Part shown: positions 1 through 9,316 of the stretch, piece after piece | How positions within the stretch are numbered: the first letter of the stretch is position 1 | Layout: each line of letters begins with the position of its first letter | Origin: Micropterix aruncella | Taxonomy: Eukaryota; Arthropoda; Insecta; Lepidoptera; Micropterigidae | Length of the DNA: 64,000 bases | Direction of reading: 5' to 3' | Assembly: GCA_944548615.1 (NCBI GenBank) | Contig: OX155973.1 | Coordinates: 2,154,561-2,218,560, forward strand | Program-made: the position numbers and the translations under genes | The notes under the pieces: model-generated | The model's input: the letters and a program-made list of their open reading frames with translations, nothing else | Database searches by the model: none | What the model was told of the DNA's origin: nothing

Positions 1-260
1 TATCTGATACTACTCGCCGGTTCTCTAGTGTCTCTAAACCATAGCGTTGCAGACCTTCAGCGTACGACAAGCCGTTGGAAAATAAGCGGAAATTTAGATG
101 ACGTATAAATCGTTTTTGAATACGCTCAATCCTCAGCTTGTATGTAGCATACTGCGGAGACCAAATACTAGAAGCAACTTCAAGCAGGCTGCGTACGTAT
201 GCAACATAAACCGTCTTCAAAGAATTAGTGTTTTTAAGAGGTCTACAAACTCTCATAATG
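1..260 (-). pseudogene. Jockey/CR1-type retrotransposon RT C-terminal fragment
   Basis: Read on the minus strand, this stretch gives a continuous RT-connection segment with the pattern VYVAYVRSLLEVASSIW followed by RIERIQKRFIRHLNF and YGLETLENRR. This is the region downstream of the polymerase palm in Jockey, I and CR1-type non-LTR elements. It runs off the left window edge. Its upstream part is cut off near 260-278, where the 3' end of RLE-1 copy A begins, so the RLE-1 array appears to have landed in this older element. Clade assignment is tentative. Confidence 0.6.
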
Positions 261-278
261 AAATAATATAATAAATAA

Positions 279-1681
279 TAAATACAAACGGAGCTGCCAT
301 GGAATTCACCGACCGGAGTCGGGCCCATCATAATACTATTTTTTTACACTTCTGGGGGGTGAGCAGTGGATTCCGGACTTACGAACCGGCTGTGGTAGGT
401 TTAGGACAGCCGTCTTGCCACATGTGAGCGTTCACCTTGCCACCCATTCACTCCCCCTTCGAAGCCATAGAATTTGAGATGCGCAAATCGCAGATTTAGA
501 TAATTTTTCTAAGAAAGAGTTGATTATTTTTCTGGAAAGGCCAAGATCTTTAAAGAGGTGAAATAGAGATTTAGCTGGCAGGCCACGAGCGCCAACTTCC
601 ACCGCGTGAAGGTGAACAGTGAAGCCGTTCCGGGTTACGGCATTTGCGAGATCATGGTATTTATTTAATTTGTACTCGTGGTCTTTTGGGATATTTGATT
701 CCCATGGAACAGTTAATTCTACGATAAGAGCCACCTTCCGAGATAGAGAGTAAAGAGTTATATCTGGACGGAGGGCTGTGCATCCGAGACTTTCAGGGAA
801 TTTATACTGCTTAGAGACCGAATCAACCTCCAGAATCCAATCTGTAGCTTTCTCGATTATTGAGAAAGGTTTTGTAGTTAAATGTTTTTTGCCTTTAGAG
901 CCATCCCGCACAAACTGTATTGGGGGTTTGGAGGATACTGTCAAACCCTTGTTGGCACGAGCCACTGAGAGACTAATTACCTCGCGAATAACAGCGAGAA
1001 CTTTGTCATGGCGGTAAGTGTACCGTCCTTGATCTAAGGCCACCTTGCAGCCAGCTAGAATGTGTCTAGCTGTGCAAGGGGTATTGCTACAGAGGGGACA
1101 AGAACTATCCTCGGCAAAGCTCCAACGAGCGAGGTTACTGGGGTCTGGAAGTGTATGCTGAAAGGCATTCAAATAAAATTTCAGCATCTCTGGCGTCCAG
1201 TCAAAGAGCATTACCTTCCAGTGCATTGGAGGCGGAATGCAAAAGTCCCCAATTGTTGTCCAATCATTCTGGCATTGAAGGCCAATAGCATGAGCCGTAC
1301 TCTTGCTGTCGTAATCTCCCCGCAAAAGAGACTTCTTCAAGTCCACGTCGCTCGTGGTTGTACTGACATACCCCAGACCAGTGCCATTCTGGCTGATTCC
1401 AGTAAGGAACTTTTTGTGGAAGTCTACGCGGGCTTGTAGATCATTTGAATCACTACGGCCACTTATTACGTGCTTCGATATTGCCGGATCTTTGGAATTG
1501 CAGAGAATCGAATTTTTGGTTATTCTGGAGTTGGCGTAGAGCAGAGAGGGCAGTTTAAGCGCTAGCCCAAAATTTTGTTTGGACCTGAAGAGAGTCGAGG
1601 GGTCAGCTGGTTTGGCTAAGGACAGCCAGGATTTTAAACTAGCTGTCACCAGCGCATCTAGACGGGACAGTTGGGTTTTGG
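279..1681 (-). mobile_element. RLE-1 retrotransposon copy A (5'-truncated)
   Basis: This is a 5'-truncated copy of the RLE-1 non-LTR element, about 1.4 kb, nearly identical to the 3' part of copy C. It keeps the last 405 codons and the 3' UTR, and ends in an AATAA-rich tail at 279-290. It is the most 3' member of the D-C-B-A head-to-tail series. Its 5' break is at about 1681, next to a 127-bp piece of repeat family M. An almost identical inverted copy lies at 9317-10725. Confidence 0.9.
432..1649 (-). CDS. RLE-1 ORF C-terminal fragment (CCHC knuckle and endonuclease)
   Basis: An open 405-codon fragment corresponds to residues 618-1022 of the copy C protein. The first Met is internal to the full-length protein, so this is not a genuine start. 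It keeps the CX2C-X8-H-X4-C knuckle and the PD...ELT restriction-like endonuclease motif, but lacks the whole polymerase. The copy is unbroken, so the insertion is recent. It probably has no autonomous function. Confidence 0.75.
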   Translation of the reverse strand: MTASLKSWLSLAKPADPSTLFRSKQNFGLALKLPSLLYANSRITKNSILCNSKDPAISKHVISGRSDSNDLQARVDFHKKFLTGISQNGTGLGYVSTTTSDVDLKKSLLRGDYDSKSTAHAIGLQCQNDWTTIGDFCIPPPMHWKVMLFDWTPEMLKFYLNAFQHTLPDPSNLARWSFAEDSSCPLCSNTPCTARHILAGCKVALDQGRYTYRHDKVLAVIREVISLSVARANKGLTVSSKPPIQFVRDGSKGKKHLTTKPFSIIEKATDWILEVDSVSKQYKFPESLGCTALRPDITLYSLSRKVALIVELTVPWESNIPKDHEYKLNKYHDLANAVTRNGFTVHLHAVEVGARGLPAKSLFHLFKDLGLSRKIINSFLEKLSKSAICASQILWLRRGSEWVAR

Positions 1682-1808
1682 TATATATAAATATTATAAT
1701 AACGAAAGATATCTAATGCGATATCGTCTAATGAATTTCGGTCAGCGTTTAACCATTGATCATAACCATTGATGATAATATATAAATTAATACTTCAATA
1801 ATAATAAT
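1682..1808. repeat. Repeat family M fragment between RLE-1 copies A and B
   Basis: This 127-bp AT-rich spacer contains a GATATCTAATGCGATATC motif and an ACCATTGAT repeat. The same sequence is found with a few changes at about 6775-6850, where it leads into repeat M1. It recurs inverted at 9188-9316 as part of the duplicated block. Confidence 0.7.
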
Positions 1809-1997
1809 AAATACAAACGGAGCTGCCATGGAATTCACCGACCGGAGTCGGGCCCATCATAATACTATTTTTTTTTACACTTCTGGGGGGTGAGCAGTGG
1901 ATTCCGGACTTACGAACCGGCTGTGGTAGGTTTAGGACAGCTGTCTTGCCACATGTGAGCGTTCACCTTGCCACCCATTCACTCCCCCTTCGAAGCC
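1809..1997 (-). mobile_element. RLE-1 copy B (3' UTR fragment only)
   Basis: This severely 5'-truncated RLE-1 copy, about 190 bp, holds only the last coding bases, the 3' UTR and the AATAATAATAA tail. Its 5' end abuts the tail of copy C across a TATATA-rich junction, so the two lie head to tail. Confidence 0.85.
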
Positions 1998-2164
1998 TAT
2001 ATATAAATAAATAAATACAAACGGAGCTGCCATGGAATTCACGACCGGAGTCGGGCCCATCATAATACTATTTTTTTTACACTTCTGGGGGGTGAGCAGT
2101 GGATTCCGGACTTACGAACCGGCTGTGGTAGGTTTAGGACAGCTGTCTTGCCACATGTGAGCGT

Positions 2165-5100
2165 TCACCTTGCCACCCATTCACTCCCCCTTCGAAGCCA
2201 TAGAATTTGAGATGCGCAAATCGCAGTTTTAGATAATTTTTCTAAGAAAGAGTTGATTATTTTTCTGGAAAGGCCAAGATCTTTAAAGAGGTGAAATAGA
2301 GATTTAGCTGGCAGGCCACGAGCGCCAACTTCCACCGCGTGAAGGTGAACAGTGAAGCCGTTCCGGGTTACGGCATTTGCAAGATCATGGTATTTATTTA
2401 ATTTGTACTCGTGGTCTTTTGGGATATTTGATTCCCATGGAACAGTTAATTCTACGATAAGAGCCACCTTCCGAGATAGAGAGTAAAGAGTTATATCTGG
2501 ACGGAGGGCTGTGCATCCGAGACTTTCAGGGAATTTATACTGCTTAGAGACCGAATCAACCTCCAGAATCCAATCTGTAGCTTTCTCGATTATTGAGAAA
2601 GGTTTTGTAGTTAAATGTTTTTTGCCTTTAGAGCCATCCCGCACAAACTGTATTGGGGGTTTGGAGGATACTGTCAAACCCTTGTTGGCACGAGCCACTG
2701 AGAGACTAATTACCTCGCGAATAACAGCGAGAACTTTGTCATGGCGGTAAGTGTACCGTCCTTGATCTAAGGCCACCTTGCAGCCAGCTAGAATGTGCCT
2801 AGCTGTGCAAGGGGTATTGCTACAGAGGGGACAAGAACTATCCTCGCCAAAGCTCCAACGAGCGAGGTTACTGGGGTCTGGAAGTGTATGCTGAAAGGCA
2901 TTCAAATAAAATTTCAGCATCTCTGGCGTCCAGTCATAGAGCATTACCTTCCAGTGCATTGGAGGCGGAATGCAAAAGTCACCAATTGTTGTCCAATCAT
3001 TCTGGCATTGAAGGCCAATAGCATGAGCCATACTCTTGCTGTCGTAATCTCCCCGCAAAAGAGACTTCTTCAAGTCCACGTCGCTCGTGGTTGTACTGCC
3101 ATACCCCAGACCAGTGCCATTCTGGCTGATTCCAGTAAGGAACCTTTTGTGGAAGTCTACGCGGGCTTGTAGTTCATTTGAATCACTACAGCCACTTATT
3201 ACGTGCTTCGATATTGCCGGATCTTTGGAATTGCACAGAATCGAATTTTTGGTTATTCTGGAGTTGGCGTAGAGCAGAGAGGGCAGTTTAAGCGCTAGCC
3301 CAAAATTTTGTTTGGACCTGAAGAGAGTCGAGGGGTCAGCTGGTTTGGCTAAGGACAGCCAGGATTTTAAACTAGCTGTCACCAGTGCATCTAGACGGGA
3401 CAGTTGGGTTTTGGTAAAATCGTAAATAAGAAAGGGCCATGACAAATGTGACGTTAGATAATTGTCATAGATCCAGGCCTTACGAGGGCCAGAAATTAGC
3501 AAGGCATCTATTTTCGCCAGGCAACTTTTGAAATGCTCTATAACATGATCGCCCGAGACGTCTTTTCCCTGATGGGTGATTTTTCTGCCGAGGAATTTGA
3601 AATGATTGTTTGGGTCTATAAGGGAGATATTAGAGCCCTTATAGACCAATTTGGGGTCATAGGATGTAAATTTTGTGCCCATGCGGGCGAGTCCAAGGCA
3701 AAAACATTTGGAGGGCTTCACTTTTATACAGCCTGACCAGTCGCAGAAAAGCTCCACTTTCTGTAATAGCAGGGAAAGCTGCTTGGGGCTTCTGGTAATG
3801 AAAGTTAGGTCGTCGGCAAAAGCGAGGCACGACGAGGTGTATTGGCCGTCTGTTTTAAAACGGTAGCCCCACTTCCTGTCAAACTGGCTCAGGCTTTCCA
3901 GAAGTATATTAAAAACTATATTAAAAATCGTCGGGGAGAGGCAACAGCCCTGAAATAGTCCAATTGAATATGGTATAGAGCGGGTAGTCCATTCTTGCGT
4001 TTTAACATGGAAAGTCAGACAGTTGTAGTAGGAGGCTACAATGTCACGCACGACTGGTGGGAAGTTGTACCAGCGGAGTGCAAAGTGGAGGAGACTGTGT
4101 CGGACTGACCCAAAGGCATTCTCTAGGTCGAGCCAGCATACATTGATTTGGCGTTCGTGCTGTCTCGCATCCTTGATGGCAGCAGCCAGGAGAGAGTTGT
4201 GCTCGAGGCAGCCCGAGACGCCGCGCATGAAGCCTTTTTGAACTGATACTCCAAGGTACTCATTCCGGTGCATGAATTCGCTCATCCTCGTGTGGACTAT
4301 GCTAAAAAAGATTTTGGCCACAGTGTCTGTGAGAGCAATGGGCCGAGCGTCCTTTGGTCCGGTGCAAACTGGGACCTTCGGAATTAAGATGACTGTCGCT
4401 CGGCCAAAATTCTGTGGGACTACACCGCTATTCCATATATTTCGGAAGATGGATCCTAAATATTGCAGAAGGCAGGGGCATTTTTTGTATACTAAATAGG
4501 GAATACCATCGGGACCCGGAGTAGAGCCCGACGGCTTCCTCTTTACTTGATTAAGAATCTCATCTAGTGATGGAGGTTGAGAAGCAAAAGCTACCGTAGG
4601 CAGGGGCGGAGGTGTAATGCCCGGCGGAGGGCTGTAATTATGGAGCCGCATTGGGTCCTCATACGTGGTCGAAAAGTATTCCGTGGCCATATCTTCCGGG
4701 ATTTGGATTTTTCCCTTGGCGGCAGACAAAACCGTTTTGCTGTAGTTAAAACGGTTTTTGTCGAACCGGGCTTCCTCTTTGGATTTGAGAAATGCTGCCT
4801 TGCGCTTGTCGTTTTGCGTTGCTACGCTCTGTATGAGTTTTAGTATAGAGCGGTACGCGCGCGAGAAGTTGTGGCAGAGGGCTTTATCCCCGGCTTTCTT
4901 GGCTTCACGTAACTGGCGACGAAGTAGCCGCTTTTGCCTACGGAGCTTTGCCTTAAATGCGTTTTCTCTGTGAACCGGGTCGACATGGGTAGATTTTGGG
5001 TAAACACCCGAGAAGTATTCATGGACCGCCACCTGGAAGGATGACAGCTGGACGCTGGCAGGGGCATTACGGTTCACAGAGTGGTCAAGAATAGAAGTTA

Positions 5101-5465
5101 AATTATTATTATGAAATTCCCAGTCCTCTTTCGCAAGTGAAGGGAATTTTAGAGGAGGGAAGGATACGATTTGCGCGGGTAGAGGAGACCGGTCGGGTGA
5201 CAAACTGCGGGCAGATGTGGAGTCAAGGGACATGTGAGGTTCAACTCTGTCCGTGACTCCTTGCGACGGTTTAAGACACTGACGTGCAGCGTCGCTATCA
5301 TCGTGCCCAGCAATGTGTTTATTTAACCATTCTAATCGTTTATATTGTTTCCCGCAGATAAGGCAAGCAAGGTCCGGTGTCGTTTTAGCCGTGTCGTTGT
5401 TTGGGGTTTCTACTGGGGTAGCGGGAATTCTCCCCCCCTGATAGGCCGCTTGGGGGCATATTTCC
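2165..5465 (-). CDS. RLE-1 ORF: C2H2 finger, reverse transcriptase, CCHC, restriction-like endonuclease
   Basis: This is the replication protein of a non-LTR retrotransposon, which nicks target DNA and primes reverse transcription. The first Met, at 5233, gives 1022 residues, but the frame stays open upstream to at least 5465. That extension carries a C2H2 finger (CX2C-X12-H-X3-H, coding 5303-5365), so the real product probably starts upstream. Numbering from the 5233 Met: RT motif A is WLDLENAF (D369), motif B is GLFQGCCLSP (425-434), and motif C is FADD (D474, D475). The knuckle ligands are C801, C804, H813 and C818. The endonuclease has PD at 912-913 and E928-L-T930, with K944 and K947-Y downstream. 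This domain order is known from the R2 superfamily (R2, R4/Dong, NeSL, Hero). No stops or frameshifts are seen, so the copy may be active. The clade is not settled. Confidence 0.9.
5303..5365 (-). other. C2H2 zinc finger upstream of the first Met of RLE-1
   Basis: In frame with the long ORF, 44 codons upstream of the Met at 5233, the translation gives CLIC, a 12-residue spacer, then HIAGH. N-terminal C2H2 fingers are known in R2-type elements, where they bind target DNA. This argues that the annotated Met is internal and that the true start lies upstream or is not AUG. Confidence 0.75.
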
Positions 5466-5604
5466 TTTTTTTTCTTTTTTGCTTTATAAATAATCGGGTC
5501 TGGCTTGCAAGGCCATCGACCCGATGCGTTCTTTCACGCCGTCCACCGTCTCTCCGGCTGTCACAACTCTTTCGTTGTTGTCATCCTGATGATCAGGGGG
5601 TTTA

Positions 5605-6087
5605 CAATAAATACAAACGGAGCTGCCATGGAATTCACCGACCGGAGTCGGGCCCATCATAATACTATTTTTTTTACACTTCTGGGGGGTGAGCAGTGGA
5701 TTCCGGACTTACGAACCGGCTGTGGTAGGTTTAGGACAGCTGTCTTGCCACATGTGAGCGTTCACCTTGCCACCCATTCACTCCCCCTTCGAAGCCATAG
5801 AATTTGAGATGCGCAAATCGCAGTTTTAGATAATTTTTCTAAGAAAGAGTTGATTATTTTTCTGGAAAGGCCAAGATCTTTAAAGAGGTGAAATAGAGAT
5901 TTAGCTGGCAGGCCACGAGCGCCAACTTCCACCGCGTGAAGGTGAACAGTGAAGCCGTTCCGGGTTACGGCATTTGCAAGATCATGGTATTTATTTAATT
6001 TGTACTCGTGGTCTTTTGGGATATTTGATTCCCATGGAACAGTTAATTCTACGATAAGAGCCACCTTCCGAGATAGAGAGTAAAGAA
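5605..6087 (-). mobile_element. RLE-1 copy D (5'-truncated)
   Basis: This is a 480-bp 3' fragment of RLE-1. It keeps the last 100 codons (5762-6064) and the 3' UTR. Its tail directly abuts the 5' end of full-length copy C near 5604, giving a clean head-to-tail junction. Its own 5' end is at about 6087, within the codons just before VALIVELT of the endonuclease. Confidence 0.87.
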
Positions 6088-6834
6088 TATTATAATTTAA
6101 TATTATAATTTAACAGATCCGAGATTTTACAATCTGATCAATATGGAAATAAAAATGAATTTGACGTTTAGGGTATTCAAAAATAAAATAAAGGAATGGT
6201 TCTCGAGTCATGACAGACTAACCATACATCAAATGTTAGAAATTATAGTTTAATAAAACTTAGGTGCACAAATTATTAATATATTTTTAAATAGTATGAA
6301 TGTTGATTATATGTTAACATTCAACTAATAATTAATTCAGTTTGTTGTTATATATTGTTTTTACAATGAATTGTACTTTTTTTTTTGACTAGGTATTTTA
6401 TATAAATTTTTATATTTCTTAACATATATCAAATATTACTTATTGACTTTTTTACTTTTTTATTATAGATTTATCTTACTCTTTACTTTAGTTTTATGTC
6501 AATTCTGATTGTCTCACTCTATTTGATTGTTTTTTTTTTGAGGATCATATTTTAGGGCAATTTAGTTTTATGACCAATTTAATATAACTTTTACATAATT
6601 TATTGTAAAATTAGAGTCCTGTCCATCCTAGAACGGGCTAGTCCCAGTTGGGTGACAGAATCAAATAAGCAAAAAGGTAAGGTTTTGCCATCCGGTTCCT
6701 GTTATTTTTATAAGCAAAAACAATGTTGTATAGTAATTAATTCTTAAATAAATAAATAATAAATATATATGAATATTATAATAATGAAAGATATCTAATG
6801 CGATATCCTCTAACGAAATTCGGTCAGTGTTTAA
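6088..6834. other. AT-rich stretch, nothing recognised
   Basis: This is very AT-rich DNA with poly-T runs and no convincing coding frame or terminal repeats. The only GC-containing piece, about 6610-6700, has no counterpart that I could find in the window. A portion around 6775-6834 is shared with the 1682-1808 spacer. Confidence 0.5.
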
Positions 6835-7600
6835 TCATTGATTATATAGCGCATTAGATTGCTCAATGTCGTACTACAATTTGGCAACCAAGAATTTCAA
6901 TACGAAACGCAACGTATAGAAAACAGAGTTAAAAAAAAAATATCTTTTATTTTTATGTTTTTTTTTTTTTTTTTAAGAAAAGCACATTATTTACGGCAGT
7001 ACATTGTACGTTTAACATTAGAGGCTTAAATGTAAATAATAGCAAAATAGAAAGCACCGCAGATCACAATTTTTTGAAATCAACGCCGCCTAACTAGGCC
7101 TAGCCCGTACTAAGGCAAGCGTACCAAGTAGATAGTGGCTTGTGCATACTTTAGAATACTTAATTTAAAAATATGCTAGGTATCAAAAACTATTAAAGAT
7201 TAACTAATAATAATAAACATTGTAATTTAGGTGTAGTGTGATGTAACTGTAGTGTGCTGGAAAAAATAACATTCAATAAATGGTGAAATAATCAAATTGA
7301 ATAATAATAATATAATGTCATAAAAAATACAAAAAAATATAAATAATAATAATAATGAAACGAAATAAATGGAAAAATGATATTGCAATAAATAGTTATA
7401 AAATCAAATTTAAATAGTCCGAGGATACAATTGTATATAAAATGTCCATGTTACTAGTTAAAATATATATTTCAATATAATTAATTTTATTATGGTGAAT
7501 TTCATGGTATAACGGTATGGCGGCGCACTGTAACTAGCACTCTTAAACACGCACATAACTTATAAAATAATAATAACAAACGAATTTTTAAATCATTCTT
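6835..7600 (+). repeat. Repeat family M copy M1 (MITE-like)
   Basis: The left end contains the family hallmark CATTAGATTGCTCAA followed by a GTACTACAATTTGGCAA-type motif. The other end, 7499-7560, matches the reverse complement of 20158-20212, which is inside copy M2. The interior is AT-rich and non-coding, with TAATAA runs near 7600. The right boundary is approximate. Confidence 0.6.
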
Positions 7601-7643
7601 AAATAATAATAATAATAATAAACTCTTTATTTGCACTTAATGG

Positions 7644-7943
7644 GCTCGATTGCGTTTCTTCGTGAACTAAAATCGGAAATTAGTCCGTGTGAACGAGACA
7701 GGGCAATATGCTAGAGCGGAGTATAAGATGAGCGGTTGTCACTTTTTCGCATTAAAACTGCGCGCCAAGGTCAAATCTTAGACCGCACAAAATATGCTCG
7801 AATTTATTCGGACGAGTATAAGTTCGGCAGGTAGTATTAATCGACGATCGTTCGTTTCATATTTCGCTCTAACATACGACTCTGTCTCGTTCGCTTGGAC
7901 TAATTTTAGTTTTAGTTCACAAAGAAACGCAATCGGGCCCACT
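7644..7943 (+). mobile_element. MITE family N, copy N1
   Basis: This is a 300-bp non-coding element bounded by inverted repeats of about 25 bp. One end reads GGGCTCGATTGCGTTTCTT and the other is its near reverse complement, ending GGGCCCA. A second copy lies inverted at 51423-51727. The GGG-starting ends and short AT-rich flanks would suit PIF/Harbinger, but I cannot define the target duplication. Confidence 0.75.
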
Positions 7944-8289
7944 AAGTATACAAAAAAGGCGAGCTTATTGCCACATGGCAATGTCTTACAGCTAACCTAA
8001 ACATAGTGGTACATGCGCGCATTGTGAAAATAAAGATTATTACATAACATACAGACAAGTGGAAGAATTTAAGACTAATAATGCCCGAGGAGAGGAAATT
8101 AGGAGAGGAACAGGAGAGAAAGGGAAGAACTGGTTACTTCTTAGAAAGGTAGTAATCCTAAACGATGGTAAAGAAGGCGAGTTTCGTATATTTATATTCT
8201 TCTTCTATATTCGTATATTATATTTATATTCTATATTCGTATATTATATTCTTCTTCTTCTCGAAGCGCCTCTCCATTACTGGAGGTTG

Positions 8290-8628
8290 GCCGTTAGCTC
8301 TGAATACATTTGTCGGTCTTGCGCCATCCGGAAAAGCTGGTTCGTACTGGTGATTCCGGTCCACTCTCTGACATTGCACAACTGCGACTTTTTCCTCCTT
8401 CCACGGATTCGTTTACCCTCATTTTGCCCATCCATATCAGTTGGAGCAGCTGATATCTGTCATGCCGCAGCACGTGCCCCAGATATTCAATCTTGCGCTT
8501 TTTGACGGTGTGCAACAATTTTCGGGTCGTACCAGCTTGCTGAAGCACTTTTCATTGCTAACTTTACGGGTCCAGTTTATACGGAGCATTCGACGGTAGC
8601 ATCAACGGTAGCGACGGTAGCAAATGCC
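8290..8628 (-). pseudogene. RTE-type retrotransposon C-terminal fragment (downstream half)
   Basis: The minus strand encodes RMLRINWTRKVSNEK, then QQAGTTRKLLHTVKKRK and YLGHVLRHDRYQLLQL. This is the conserved C-terminal tail of RTE/BovB-type reverse transcriptases. Its upstream half is at 10733-10960. Removing the inverted RLE-1 block between them restores continuity, so the block inserted here. At the 5' junction (8596-8628) an ACGGTAGC unit is repeated three times, which looks like filler. Confidence 0.75.
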
Positions 8629-8995
8629 GTAACCCGGAACGGCTTCACTGTTCACCTTCACGCGGTGGAAGTTGGCGCTCGTGGCCTGCCAGCTAAATCT
8701 CTATTTCACCTCTTTAAAGATCTTGGCCTTTCCAGAAAAATAATCAACTCTTTCTTAGAAAAATTATCTAAAACTGCGATTTGCGCATCTCAAATTCTAT
8801 GGCTTCGAAGGGGGAGTGAATGGGTGGCAAGGTGAACGCTCACATGTGGCAAGACAGCTGTCCTAAACCTACCACAGCCGGTTCGTAAGTCCGGAATCCA
8901 CTGCTCACCCCCCAGAAGTGTAAAAAAAATAGTATTATGATGGGCCCGACTCCGGTCGTGAATTCCATGGCAGCTCCGTTTGTATTTATTTATTT
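8629..8995 (+). mobile_element. RLE-1 copy C' (3' end of C in the inverted duplicate)
   Basis: This matches the last roughly 365 bp of copy C in the opposite orientation, including the private deletion in the 3' UTR (GGTCGTGAATTCC at about 8957). The 5' junction lies inside the C coding region at about 8629, where homology stops abruptly and RTE sequence with filler begins. Confidence 0.88.
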
Positions 8996-9187
8996 ATATA
9001 TAGGCTTCGAAGGGGGAGTGAATGGGTGGCAAGGTGAACGCTCACATGTGGCAAGACAGCTGTCCTAAACCTACCACAGCCGGTTCGTAAGTCCGGAATC
9101 CACTGCTCACCCCCCAGAAGTGTAAAAAAAAATAGTATTATGATGGGCCCGACTCCGGTCGGTGAATTCCATGGCAGCTCCGTTTGT
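8996..9187 (+). mobile_element. RLE-1 copy B' (inverted duplicate of B)
   Basis: This is the 3' UTR fragment of RLE-1 corresponding to copy B, with the same truncated start (GGCTTCGAAG) and the same TTATTATTATT tail. It is followed by the 9188-9316 family M spacer, as in the left block. Confidence 0.87.
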
Positions 9188-9316
9188 ATTTATTATTATT
9201 ATTGAAGTATTAATTTATATATTATCATCAATGGTTATGATCAATGGTTAAACGCTGACCGAAATTCATTAGACGATATCGCATTAGATATCTTTCGTTA
9301 TTATAATATTTATATA

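Larger units (their letters stand above)
2012..5604 (-). mobile_element. Full-length RLE-1 non-LTR retrotransposon (copy C)
   Basis: This copy of about 3.6 kb appears complete. It has a 5' leader (about 5467-5604), a single long ORF, and a 3' UTR of about 150 bp that ends in an A/T-rich AATAAATAAATA tail without poly(A). The copies keep ending in TAATAA-like runs. Their 5' ends (B, and C itself) often abut the tail of a sister copy, which suggests preference for TAA-like targets, as known for Dong/R4. The leader contains a strong hairpin at about 5494-5524 (CGGGTC and GACCCG arms). The 3' UTR carries one private base deletion near 2040 that is also present in the inverted copy. Confidence 0.88.

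Noticed and set aside
778..1539. Several plus-strand open frames opposite the RLE-1 ORF, repeated at each copy
   Set aside because: They are antisense shadows of the RLE-1 coding strand, preserved only because the copies are nearly identical.
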